DNA of 64,000 nt from Methanobacteriota archaeon (GTDB taxonomy: Archaea > Methanobacteriota > Methanobacteria > Methanobacteriales > Methanobacteriaceae), in the NCBI GenBank assembly GCA_029556335.1, contig JAKQFA010000037.1, forward strand, positions 21,824 to 85,823. The letters run 5' to 3'. A program made the position numbers and the translations under genes. A model generated the notes under the pieces. It worked only from the letters and a program-made list of their open reading frames with translations. It did no database searches and was not told the origin of the DNA. Below are positions 43,043-52,092 of this stretch, one piece after another. The first letter of the stretch is position 1; each line of letters opens with the position of its first letter.

Positions 43043-44133
43043 ATCTCTAGCCTCCTTTGTGATATTCTCATTTTAAATTCTCTTAGGACTTCTTTATTTT
43101 TATAGTTTAATATACGTATGACCGTGGGATAATGATCGATGTATCTGCTTATGGTATCTCGATCAACTCTGGCTTCCAGTGCGGATAGAACTCTTTCAGG
43201 ATGGTGACGGCTGAATCCACGAGCAATACACGATCTAAGCCTGTCTATAGAATTAAATGGTCGTTTTTTCAGTATATTCTCCCTGGTGCGGTGATCCATC
43301 AAGGTCAGGGACTTCAGGTCATAGGGAGTGGCATGGTTGGCGGTGTACAGAATTCCCTCCACATCCCTGGTTGTGTGCAGAGGTGCTCTTCCCTCTTTCA
43401 TCTCCTCTCTCAGAACTTCAATGGTAGGGGGAGGTAACATTTGCTGTGCAGAATCCAGGTTTCCAGAGACAATTGCTTCTCTTATAATAGTGCCACTAAC
43501 ACCTTCTATACGGGGTATGAATATGAATTTATCCTGAAATTCGAATCCGACCTTGGTTAATGATTTTGATAGGGATATTATGACATAATTATCCTCAATG
43601 AGTCTTCCCTTTAGTAGAACCTTCCCACTTTCCATGTCTACCATACGGTAAGGTTTAGGGGATACCCCCACTCCTTTACTGATGGTTTCTAAAAGGGGTG
43701 TGAATTCAGGGCTGGGTTTGTAGCCGCGGGGAATGTAATCTGCTTTCAATGCCTGAAACATACGTGCCAGGCACAGGGAGTACTGTCCAGAGCCCATTAT
43801 ACCCATGGGGGGGCCTTCCACCACTACATCTGCACCCACCTTCACTGCTGCTCTAGCCCTGGCTTGACGAGTTAGTATGTAGGGTAATCCCCTTCCACTA
43901 CGTTCAAAAAGGCCTGGAACAACTGCCACGAATATTCCCTCTGGAACTGCCTTTTTTGCTTCCAGAAGGCAGTGCAAATGGCCCTTGTGGAGGGGGTTGT
44001 ACTCGGTGAAGTCCGCAAGAAGGGGAATATCTGATTCAACTTCTTTTGGTTCCGGTCGCTTATCCACATCTTTCAGGAAAGTTTTCCGGTCCCGGGCCAG
44101 AATATCCTTTACAAGGTTCACTGTGCAGTCCAT
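43033..44133 (-). CDS. TmcAL-like nucleotidyltransferase (COG1323)
   Basis: 366 residues. The HxGH motif of the HIGH nucleotidyltransferases is at H49-H52 in TEYNPLHKGHL, with SGTIIREAI as the second ATP-binding element. This is the layout of TmcAL, the bacterial tRNA(Met) cytidine acetate ligase that uses acetate and ATP to acetylate C34. In archaea C34-type acetylation is done by other enzymes, so the true substrate is open. Translationally coupled with the FKBP gene. Divergent from pyrC. Confidence 0.75.
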   Translation of the reverse strand: MDCTVNLVKDILARDRKTFLKDVDKRPEPKEVESDIPLLADFTEYNPLHKGHLHCLLEAKKAVPEGIFVAVVPGLFERSGRGLPYILTRQARARAAVKVGADVVVEGPPMGIMGSGQYSLCLARMFQALKADYIPRGYKPSPEFTPLLETISKGVGVSPKPYRMVDMESGKVLLKGRLIEDNYVIISLSKSLTKVGFEFQDKFIFIPRIEGVSGTIIREAIVSGNLDSAQQMLPPPTIEVLREEMKEGRAPLHTTRDVEGILYTANHATPYDLKSLTLMDHRTRENILKKRPFNSIDRLRSCIARGFSRHHPERVLSALEARVDRDTISRYIDHYPTVIRILNYKNKEVLREFKMRISQRRLEICQ

Positions 44134-44264
44134 GTTTATGTATTGGATTTCATCAAGGTTATATGATTATTTCTATATAAGTGGTATATAGTAAACAGAG
44201 AAATTGGAAATATACAAAAAATAGGAATCTTAAGACCTTATTTCTAAAATTATGGTGATTTATA

Positions 44265-45566
44265 GTGCTGGATCTGTGTCTAATCAACTGTAAACTCGAA
44301 CTTGGCATTGGAAAGGTCTGTTTGGGAATAAAAAAGGGTAAAATAGTCTCCATTAAAAGGTCACCAGCGTCAGCCCATGAAACCCTGGATTTGAGGGGTA
44401 AATTAGTTCTTCCAGGCCTTATTGATTCCCATGTGCACTTCCGAGACCCAGGTTTGACCTATAAGGAGGATTTTAGAAGTGGTTCGACTGCAGCAGCTGC
44501 CGGTGGATTCACCACTGTACTGGACATGCCCAACAACATACCACCTACCAGCACCCCCCAGGCTTTTTTGAAAAAACGCAAGATTGCTGAAAAAAAGAGT
44601 CTGGTGGACTTTGGACTACATGCCGGGGTTGTGGATCCCCATGATATAGGGCTACTTGCAGAATTAAGGCCAGTATCCTTCAAAATATTCATGGATCTGG
44701 TGGATACCACCTTTTTACAGGAGGCTTCTGTGAACTTAAGTGGGTGTGATCTGGAACTGCCTCTGTCCCTGCACCCCGAGGATCCTACCACGGTGCACCA
44801 CTACACCAGAACCATGAAAAAGGAAGGTGACCAAACCAGCCTCTACGCCCAGGCACGGCCCCCAGAGGCAGAAGATATTGCCGTGGCCCAAGCTATTGCC
44901 ATTTCCAAGAAGATGAAGCAGAAGATACATCTCTGCCACCTGAGCACCATAAAATCATACCAGATGACAAAGAATGCTCAAAATAATGGATTGCCAGTGA
45001 GTTTTGAAGTAACTCCTCACCACCTGTTCCTGGATGCCTCTTATCTGGAGCGCTGGGGAAACCTGGCCAAGACCAACCCTCCCCTCAGGGATCATGAACA
45101 TAAACTGGGAATCACTGAGTTGGCGGGAATAGATATCGTTGCCACTGACCACGCCCCTCACACCCTAGAGGAGAAAAATCAGGATGTGTGGAATGCACCA
45201 CCAGGTGTACCTGGCCTGGAAACGGCACTTCCACTACTTTTAACCCTTGTAAACCAGGGAAAACTTTCATTAAATCATTTAAAGAGGATTTTATGTGAAA
45301 ACCCAGCCAGGATATTTAATATTCCCCATAAAGGCTTCCTTAAAGAGGGTATGGATGCTGATCTAGTGGTGGTGGACCTGGCCCAGGAAGGTGTAATCAA
45401 CTCGGATAAATTCCACTCCAAAGCCAAATATTCCCCATTTGAAGGTTTTAAGGTGCAGGGGATGCCAGTGATGACCCTGGTAAGGGGTAATGTAGTTATG
45501 GAGGAAGGGAACGTTCTAGAAAATAAAGGAAAGTTCATTTATTCTCAGATAAATCGTGAAAAATAG
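44265..45566 (+). CDS. pyrC: Dihydroorotase
   Basis: 433 residues. Metal ligands H56 and H58 in DSHVHFRDPG, carboxylated lysine region VSFKIFMDLV, SLHPED, HLCHLST and VATDHAPHT, all in normal order for class I dihydroorotase. It closes carbamoyl-aspartate to dihydroorotate in pyrimidine synthesis. The GTG at 44265 is used as start. Single gene followed by a T-rich stretch. Confidence 0.95.
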   Translation: MLDLCLINCKLELGIGKVCLGIKKGKIVSIKRSPASAHETLDLRGKLVLPGLIDSHVHFRDPGLTYKEDFRSGSTAAAAGGFTTVLDMPNNIPPTSTPQAFLKKRKIAEKKSLVDFGLHAGVVDPHDIGLLAELRPVSFKIFMDLVDTTFLQEASVNLSGCDLELPLSLHPEDPTTVHHYTRTMKKEGDQTSLYAQARPPEAEDIAVAQAIAISKKMKQKIHLCHLSTIKSYQMTKNAQNNGLPVSFEVTPHHLFLDASYLERWGNLAKTNPPLRDHEHKLGITELAGIDIVATDHAPHTLEEKNQDVWNAPPGVPGLETALPLLLTLVNQGKLSLNHLKRILCENPARIFNIPHKGFLKEGMDADLVVVDLAQEGVINSDKFHSKAKYSPFEGFKVQGMPVMTLVRGNVVMEEGNVLENKGKFIYSQINREK

Positions 45567-45848
45567 GTTTTGGGAAAAAAATAATCCCGTTTTTGAATTT
45601 TTTTTCCTCCAGTCATCAAGAGGACCATCACAGTTTATATGAGTAATAGAATCCCTGTTTTACCATTCATTATCTCACACCCCCCATATTTGCATCTTTC
45701 TCCAAAAATACATAAGATTTAAACTTGACGATTTAACTTGGAGGCTGTTATAAAGAATTTTTGGGAAAATTAATGGACGTAAATGCTGCGAAAAAATATT
45801 TAAAAAATCTATAAATTAATATAATATTCCAAGACAGATGCTATTGTT

Positions 45849-46043
45849 ATGTGTGAATCAAGCGTTTACAGTACTATTGGAAAAAAAATAATGGAAGACG
45901 TTATATCCATCAAAATTGATGGTGAAGATATTAAATTACTGGATATATTAAACCAGCCCCTTTCCATTAAAGGCAGGATAGTGGAGATTGATCTGGACAA
46001 GCACAGAATTTATGTGGAAGTCTCTGGTGAATCCACAGTTTGA
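45849..46043 (+). CDS. cooT: CooT family nickel-binding protein
   Basis: 64 residues. The conserved N-terminal MCES, followed by an SH3-like barrel: KKIMEDVISIKIDGEDIKLL, then DILNQPLSIKGRIVEIDLD and HRIYVEV. In Rhodospirillum, CooT dimers bind one Ni(II) through the N-terminal MC motif and support CO dehydrogenase maturation. Stands alone here, about 5.5 kb from cooC. Confidence 0.82.
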   Translation: MCESSVYSTIGKKIMEDVISIKIDGEDIKLLDILNQPLSIKGRIVEIDLDKHRIYVEVSGESTV

Positions 46044-46764
46044 TCTAAGAAATCTTTGAGTTCCAGTGATGAGGTCTTAGAAAAAATAATGGGTATTGAG
46101 ATTTTTTTTAAAATTACAGCCTATTAGTCTCCTTTTAAATTAAGGTGAAGTAACTGCATCCCTCTCTTCCTCCCCGGTAATTGTCATGGAATGCTGTTTC
46201 TCATACTATAACTATTCCTATGGCTTTGGTGAACATCTTATGCCTGGTTTCAAATCTACTTTGCCAGTCATGACAGTGGATGAACCGGGGTTCCTTTTTT
46301 TGTACAGGCCATCGGTTACCTTCTAAGCTGTTCATTCATTAATCGCTGCCCCAAAATACTAGTCGTGGCAAGATATCGGGATAGACCTATTTGATTTTCC
46401 ACGTGTATATCGATCTGATCCTGTTCGCCTTACATGTGGTTTCGGTGCTTCCAGCGTAGCCATCAGCATGCTCTGTGGTGTTGCCTTCTATCCCCGGGAT
46501 TATCTTATTTTTAACTTTTCTGTGTAGCGTGGTAAGGGGATTCGTAACAGGGGCAGAGTAGCCTGGCACTTGGAATGTTCTACCTTAATATCCAGAAATT
46601 TTTTTTCCATAAAAACCGGCCCTTTATTGCTGGTGGTAACCTGGCTATACGCACCTGAGATAGAAAAAGGACTTGTAGGTCTAGAAAAAGTCACTTAATT
46701 GGATGGGGATTGAAAAAAAGGTGGTTTTAGGTGGGTTGCACCACCTAAAGATTGGTCTTGTTTT
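46044..46764. other. Intergenic block (721 bases), possibly a decayed gene
   Basis: There is no intact gene, yet 46140-46700 is clearly less AT-rich than other intergenic DNA here. On the plus strand one frame starting at ATG 46186 runs in phase to TAA 46696-46698 with only three internal stops (TAA 46324-46326, then two TAG). It includes protein-like pieces such as GFGEHLMPGFKSTLPVMTVD, CGFGASSVAISMLCGVAFYP and TGPLLLVVTWLYAPEIEKGL. Two minus-strand frames (46387-46569, 46500-46694) overlap it. I recognise no family on either strand. A decayed gene, mobile-element remnant or structured RNA are all possible. Confidence 0.35.
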
Positions 46765-48003
46765 TTACTTGAGAGAAAGGGCTTCGTGTGGACAGGCTGG
46801 TATGCACTGGTCACAGAGTATACAGAATCCCTTTAGTGGGACTTTCTCGTCGGTGAGTTTCAGCATATTGTAGGGACATACTTCCACACAGTCGCCGCAC
46901 TGGGTACACTTTTCTGGGCTGTACTGGATACGGTTGCGTTTAACTATTTGCCCGTCAATGACTTTGTCCATTTCAACCAGGGTTAATGCCTCGTTGGGAC
47001 AGGCCATGGTACAGGCCCCGCACCGGGTGCACATGGCAAAGGAAGGCTCGCCGCCAACTTCCACGTCTCCAGGCACCTCGAATCCAGTCTTGGTTACGAC
47101 CCTGATGGCGTCGTTAGGACATATACGAGCGCAGGCCCCTATGTATTCGCATTTGGATTCATCCCAAACCAGACCCTCTTCTGAGGCAGGTTTTGCTGGT
47201 CCCAATTCCACATCTAGATCGATTGCTTCTACTGGACATAGTTTTTCACACAATCCACAAGCTGCACATATTTCAGGGAGTTCCACGGTGAGTGTTGCTG
47301 GTTTAGCCTTGATGAAGTCTCCGGGACAGGATTCTACGCAGAGATTGCAGCCAATGCATGTTTCTTCGTCCAGTTCAAATTTGAGTATATCTTTGGAACG
47401 TTTTTCAGGTTTTTTACCGGATATGAATACTGCATTCCAAGGACAGGTCTGGGAACATACGCCACACTTGATACAAGTGTCCTCGTCTATTACTATTTTT
47501 TCACCGATTTCTGGAAGGGTGATGGCATTCACGGGACATTCATCCACGCACATTCCACAACCCACACAATCCGCGATAAATATGGGCCCAGTTATAACAA
47601 GATCGGTCTTTTTGGGTTCAATAACCCCTTCTACACCAATTACATCAACTGGACACACATCAACACATTGTTGGCACATGACACAGTATCCATGCAGGGG
47701 TATTTTCTGGATGGTGCCCTCATCTAATTTAAGAATTTGGGGAGGACACACCTCCACACAGTCCCCACACTCGTTGCACAAGTCGGGGTTGAAGACGATA
47801 CGAGTCTGGGTGGTGCCAGCATCATCTACTGCCAGTTCATCGGTTTTAAGAGCCCCAGTGGGACAGATGTCCACACATTTAGGCTCTCCTCCGCAAACGT
47901 CACAGTAAATGACATCTGCAGGGGATACAGCTATGGCAGTAGTAGGACAAGCGCCTTCACAGGCTCCGCATCGAATACAGTCGTCCTTATTTACTACTAT
48001 CAT
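46765..48003 (-). CDS. mvhB: Polyferredoxin MvhB
   Basis: 412 residues built from repeated ferredoxin units. I count twelve cluster motifs from CIRCGACEGACP to CILCDQCIPACP, so up to twelve [4Fe-4S] clusters. The ninth motif (CEYIGACARICP) lacks its second cysteine. MvhB is cotranscribed with the F420-non-reducing hydrogenase and is thought to hand electrons to other redox partners such as formylmethanofuran dehydrogenase. Last gene of mvhDGAB, 17 bases after mvhA. Confidence 0.95.
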   Translation of the reverse strand: MIVVNKDDCIRCGACEGACPTTAIAVSPADVIYCDVCGGEPKCVDICPTGALKTDELAVDDAGTTQTRIVFNPDLCNECGDCVEVCPPQILKLDEGTIQKIPLHGYCVMCQQCVDVCPVDVIGVEGVIEPKKTDLVITGPIFIADCVGCGMCVDECPVNAITLPEIGEKIVIDEDTCIKCGVCSQTCPWNAVFISGKKPEKRSKDILKFELDEETCIGCNLCVESCPGDFIKAKPATLTVELPEICAACGLCEKLCPVEAIDLDVELGPAKPASEEGLVWDESKCEYIGACARICPNDAIRVVTKTGFEVPGDVEVGGEPSFAMCTRCGACTMACPNEALTLVEMDKVIDGQIVKRNRIQYSPEKCTQCGDCVEVCPYNMLKLTDEKVPLKGFCILCDQCIPACPHEALSLK

Positions 48004-48020
48004 GTTTTTTCTCCATCAAT

Positions 48021-49439
48021 TCAGATTTTTTTCACGAGGTGTCCTTCAGAGTCATAGACTTCAAGGGTAGCTAGTCTCATTTGACTGTCGATTTGGTGGG
48101 TTGCACAGGATAAACACGGATCGTAGGCCCTTATAACCATTTCCATCAAGTTGAATATCTTGTCGTCCACTTCAACACCAGGCTTTATATAATCTTTGGC
48201 TACTTTCTGAATACCCATCTCCATAGCAGGGTTGTTCTGTACCGTTGACACGACAATGTTGGCTTTGGTAACTTGACCATTTTCATCGCAGGAGTAGTGG
48301 TGAGTTAATGTACCCCTTGACGCCTCAACTATACCCACACCTTCACCAGCAGTTCTTTCCAGAGCTTCAGGGAATTTTTGTCCTGATAAGTCTCCTTCCA
48401 GAGCGTCTGCTGCACATTCTGCAGATGCTAAGATTTCTATGAGCCGGGCCCAGTGGTACAAGAGTGGTTCATGGGCGTATCCAAACGCTTTCCTGAACTC
48501 CTCCAATTCTGCTTGTGCTAATGGAGCAGCGGCAGGCATCTTGTCTGCTACGTTAATTCGAGATAAGGGACATACTCTATATACTCCATCTGGATATCCT
48601 AATTCTTTAATGTATGGGAATTTCAACCAGGAGTATGGTTTGACATGTTCGGCCATGTAATCCAAGTATTCAGTATTTTTGAATTCAGCGTACAATTTAC
48701 CTTCTTTATCTTTCATACGCACTTTTCCATCGTACATATCCCACACGCCGTCTTTAACCAGGCCACAATGGTAGCTCTCAATGTAACCTAGAGTCTTGAC
48801 CAGGTCCAAGTTTTCTTCGAAGATAGGTTTTGCCAAGTCTAAAGTAGCAACAGCCAGTTCAACATTCCTCTGAGCCTTTTTCAGGAGATCCTTCTGGGTT
48901 TCATCGTCCAGGCTGGTGGATATTCCACCCGGTGTGGATGAGGTGGGGTGTATAGGTCGTCCCCCTATAGCCTTTATTATGCTCAAAGCATTTTTTCGTA
49001 GTTCAATAGCTTGTAATGCCACATCCGGTGCGTCCTTTATGATCTGGAATACGTTCCTGGTTTTCCTGTCTTTACCGGCTATGAAGTCTGGTGCAGCCAG
49101 GAAGTAGAAATGCAGGGCGTGGGAGTGCATGGTGGAACCCCAGTTCATGATTTCCCTCATCCGATAGGCGGTGGGAAGAATTTCTTCAGATGAAAATCCA
49201 AATATCTCATCCACAGCCTTTGCAGCTGCCAGGTGGTGTTGCACGTCACAGATACCGCATATACGGGGTACAATTCTTGGTACTTCTTCAATATTTCGTC
49301 CTTGCAGGAATTTTTCGAATCCCCGGAATTCCATAACATGGAGCTTGGTGTCCTGGACGTTTCCGGCGTCGTCCAGATCCACAGTGATTTTTGCGTGTCC
49401 TTCAATACGGGTCACGGGTTCCATAGTTAATTTAACCAT
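48021..49439 (-). CDS. mvhA: F420-non-reducing hydrogenase large subunit MvhA
   Basis: 472 residues of the [NiFe] large subunit. The N-terminal motif RICGICDVQHH and C-terminal DPCLSCATH supply the four cysteines for the NiFe(CN)2CO centre. The 24 residues after His448 are expected to be cut off by a maturation protease. It oxidises H2; electrons flow through MvhG and MvhD to heterodisulfide reductase for flavin-based bifurcation. The ATG overlaps the mvhG stop (TAATG). Confidence 0.97.
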   Translation of the reverse strand: MVKLTMEPVTRIEGHAKITVDLDDAGNVQDTKLHVMEFRGFEKFLQGRNIEEVPRIVPRICGICDVQHHLAAAKAVDEIFGFSSEEILPTAYRMREIMNWGSTMHSHALHFYFLAAPDFIAGKDRKTRNVFQIIKDAPDVALQAIELRKNALSIIKAIGGRPIHPTSSTPGGISTSLDDETQKDLLKKAQRNVELAVATLDLAKPIFEENLDLVKTLGYIESYHCGLVKDGVWDMYDGKVRMKDKEGKLYAEFKNTEYLDYMAEHVKPYSWLKFPYIKELGYPDGVYRVCPLSRINVADKMPAAAPLAQAELEEFRKAFGYAHEPLLYHWARLIEILASAECAADALEGDLSGQKFPEALERTAGEGVGIVEASRGTLTHHYSCDENGQVTKANIVVSTVQNNPAMEMGIQKVAKDYIKPGVEVDDKIFNLMEMVIRAYDPCLSCATHQIDSQMRLATLEVYDSEGHLVKKI

Positions 49440-50368
49440 TATTTACCCTCCTTTTTCACTTTAGCGGGTACAAGAGCCGCAGGAAGTGTGTAAGTATAGA
49501 ATGTGCCGACTACATCATCTAATTGGTCGGCGACCTCTTCAGGGTCTACTGTTTTATCCCTTTCTACTCCGAAGTCGGAACCAATGGCACTGATCATTTT
49601 GGCTCCCTGGTCTGTTACTTTAGGAGTGGGACCATAACATCCTCTGCACTGGATGCCTATGCTTGGACATTCAGCTCCGCAGAGGGAGATAGTAGCTGGA
49701 CCGAGACATACCAATCCCTGGGGAACTAGACACATTTCTTCTTCTGGTTCTCCCAGTTCAAACTGGCGAAGGATCTTGTCCATGGCCATGCCTTCTGGTG
49801 GTTTTTCACGTGGGCAAACCTCACAGAGGTTGGTGCTGGGCAGTTCTATTGGTTCACCAGTTAACAGAGCCACTAATACTTGGGCTACTATATCTGATTT
49901 TGGTGGACAACCTGGTAAGGCTAGATCCACATCGATCACTTCCCCCAGTGGTCTTACCCTACTCTCTAGGTGAGGAATTTCCTCACTGGGTATGACATTA
50001 TCCGGGTTGGGGGTGCTGGGTGAATTCAGGTAAGCTTCCTGTATAAGATCCTCGGGTGCGTGTAGGTTTCCCAGACCGGGAATTCCACCGTAAGCTGCAC
50101 AAGTTCCGTAGGCAATTACGATTTTAGCCTTTTTACGAAGCATCTCAGCCAATTCTCGGTTTTCGTCGTTTCGGATTCCGCCTTCAATAATAATTGCATC
50201 CAGATCATCTGGAACTTCATCGTACTTGACGTCCATGAGAACCGGGGTGAATTCTATGTCCGCCAGGCCCATCACATCTATGATGGCCTCGTGGATGTCA
50301 GCGAAGGCCAGGTGGCAACCGGAGCAACCACTGAGCCACATTGTTGCTATTTTTGCTTTTTCCGTCAT
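49439..50368 (-). CDS. mvhG: F420-non-reducing hydrogenase small subunit MvhG
   Basis: 309 residues. The proximal cluster motif CSGCHLAFADIHE is near the N-terminus, GTCAAYGGIPGLGN follows, and the C-terminal cysteines (CEVCPREKPP, CGAECPSIGIQCRGCYGP) hold the other [4Fe-4S] clusters. It passes electrons from the NiFe site to MvhD. There is no twin-arginine signal, as expected for a cytoplasmic group 3 enzyme. 1 base separates it from mvhD. Confidence 0.97.
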   Translation of the reverse strand: MTEKAKIATMWLSGCSGCHLAFADIHEAIIDVMGLADIEFTPVLMDVKYDEVPDDLDAIIIEGGIRNDENRELAEMLRKKAKIVIAYGTCAAYGGIPGLGNLHAPEDLIQEAYLNSPSTPNPDNVIPSEEIPHLESRVRPLGEVIDVDLALPGCPPKSDIVAQVLVALLTGEPIELPSTNLCEVCPREKPPEGMAMDKILRQFELGEPEEEMCLVPQGLVCLGPATISLCGAECPSIGIQCRGCYGPTPKVTDQGAKMISAIGSDFGVERDKTVDPEEVADQLDDVVGTFYTYTLPAALVPAKVKKEGK

Positions 50369-50369
50369 T

Positions 50370-50807
<438 letters not shown>

Positions 50808-51336
50808 ATGGCTTCCTCCTTGATTTATTGTGTACCTATTGTACGTATATGAGTTAAGATATAGTTATTATAAAGCTTACTTAGAAAATCAATTCGAAAA
50901 ATATATATGTACGAATACGTAGGAGTTTTTTATTATTACCACCCGGGGTGTGAGATATATTACTTACTTCTTATATCTTAACATGTGACTAGTTGACTAT
51001 TTATGGTTTTTTGTCTTAAGCACCAATTATTCCCATAAGCCAGAAATACAGTCAGAAATATGTTTAACAGTTTTGTTGAAGTTTAAATATGATTTAGAAG
51101 CCTATAAAAAGGAACTGTCAGTGTTTATTTATTTTTAATCTTATATTCTATATTAATATGATTAACAAACAGTTTATATTCAAAAAATGGCCCTTATTTT
51201 TGATAAACACCTTTATTCTTGATTTTCTCCTTTTTAGTTATTTATTTATGCCAATACCTCAATAAAACCTAGTACTGATTGGGCGTTGCTGAACCCCTGA
51301 TCGGTCCATAAAAAATGACCAGAGAGGTGGTTAAAC
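50808..51336. other. Divergent promoter region of mvhDGAB and sufCB (529 bases)
   Basis: A long AT-rich stretch without a gene. It holds the mvh TATA box (50867-50876) and an imperfect inverted repeat GTACGTATAT (50841-50850) / ATATATGTAC (50903-50912) on either side of it. Other TATA-like runs occur at about 51110-51180 towards sufC. The length is unusual for this compact genome and hints at regulation or a small RNA. Confidence 0.45.
50867..50876 (-). promoter_or_regulatory. TATA box of the mvh operon
   Basis: CTTTATAATA on the minus strand. It lies 60 bases before the mvhD ATG, which would give a leader of about 35 bases. It sits between the two arms of the inverted repeat at 50841/50903. 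Confidence 0.45.
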
Positions 51337-52092
51337 TTGTTACTTCAAATAACCGACCTGGCAGTAGAAGTAAATAATAAAGAAATTCTTAGTGATGTAG
51401 ACCTTTATATTGGCAAAGGAGAGACTCACGTTCTTTTAGGTCCTAACGGGTCTGGTAAAAGTACCCTTTTTATGACTCTTCTTGGATTCCCCAAGTACAA
51501 AATTACCCGGGGAGAAATAATCTTCAAAGGAGAGGATGTGACCCACCTATCAACTACTCATCGAGTTAAAATGGGGATGGGAGTGAGTTTCCAAAACCCG
51601 CCTGCAATACGGGGAGTTAAACTAGGTGATTTACTTAAAATCGAACATGGTAGTGGTGAAGATGCGGATTTAAACCCTGAAATAATGGAAATGGTCAATA
51701 CACTCAAATTTAATGAACATTTTCTGGAAAGAGATGTTAACTTAGGCTTTTCCGGTGGAGAGGTGAAAAGATCCGAGATACTGCAATTACTTGCCCAGGA
51801 GCCTGACTTCATAATGTTCGATGAACCTGACTCTGGGGTAGACATCGAAAACGTGGAACTCCTGGCCGAGAAGATTAACATCCTCCTGGATAAGGACAAA
51901 AAACCCGGCCTCCGGGAAAAATCAGGCCTCTTAATCACCCACTTGGGTTATATTCTCAACTTCGTAAGTGCAGATACTGCACACGTCCTGTTAGATGGTC
52001 GAATAGCTTGTTCAGGAAATCCAAACGAGATAATTGAAGACATTCGAAAAGAAGGATTCAAGGGGTGCGTAGAATGCTGCGGGATGCATTAA
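51337..52092 (+). CDS. sufC: Fe-S cluster assembly ATPase SufC
   Basis: 251 residues. TTG start at 51337 behind AGAGAGGTGG. Walker A GPNGSGKST at 35-43, signature FSGGEVKRSE, Walker B FIMFDEPDSGVD, and the H-loop LLITHLGYIL, all fitting SufC rather than a transporter ATPase. It drives the SufBCD scaffold that builds Fe-S clusters; in methanogens a minimal SufBC is usual. Overlaps sufB. Confidence 0.93.
   Translation: MLLQITDLAVEVNNKEILSDVDLYIGKGETHVLLGPNGSGKSTLFMTLLGFPKYKITRGEIIFKGEDVTHLSTTHRVKMGMGVSFQNPPAIRGVKLGDLLKIEHGSGEDADLNPEIMEMVNTLKFNEHFLERDVNLGFSGGEVKRSEILQLLAQEPDFIMFDEPDSGVDIENVELLAEKINILLDKDKKPGLREKSGLLITHLGYILNFVSADTAHVLLDGRIACSGNPNEIIEDIRKEGFKGCVECCGMH

Noticed and set aside
46387..46694. 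Two overlapping minus-strand frames of 60-64 codons
   Set aside because: Neither has a ribosome binding site and they overlap in different phases; kept only as part of the cryptic block.
46044..46764. RNase P RNA or SRP RNA in the cryptic block
   Set aside because: I could not find the conserved core sequences of either RNA on either strand.
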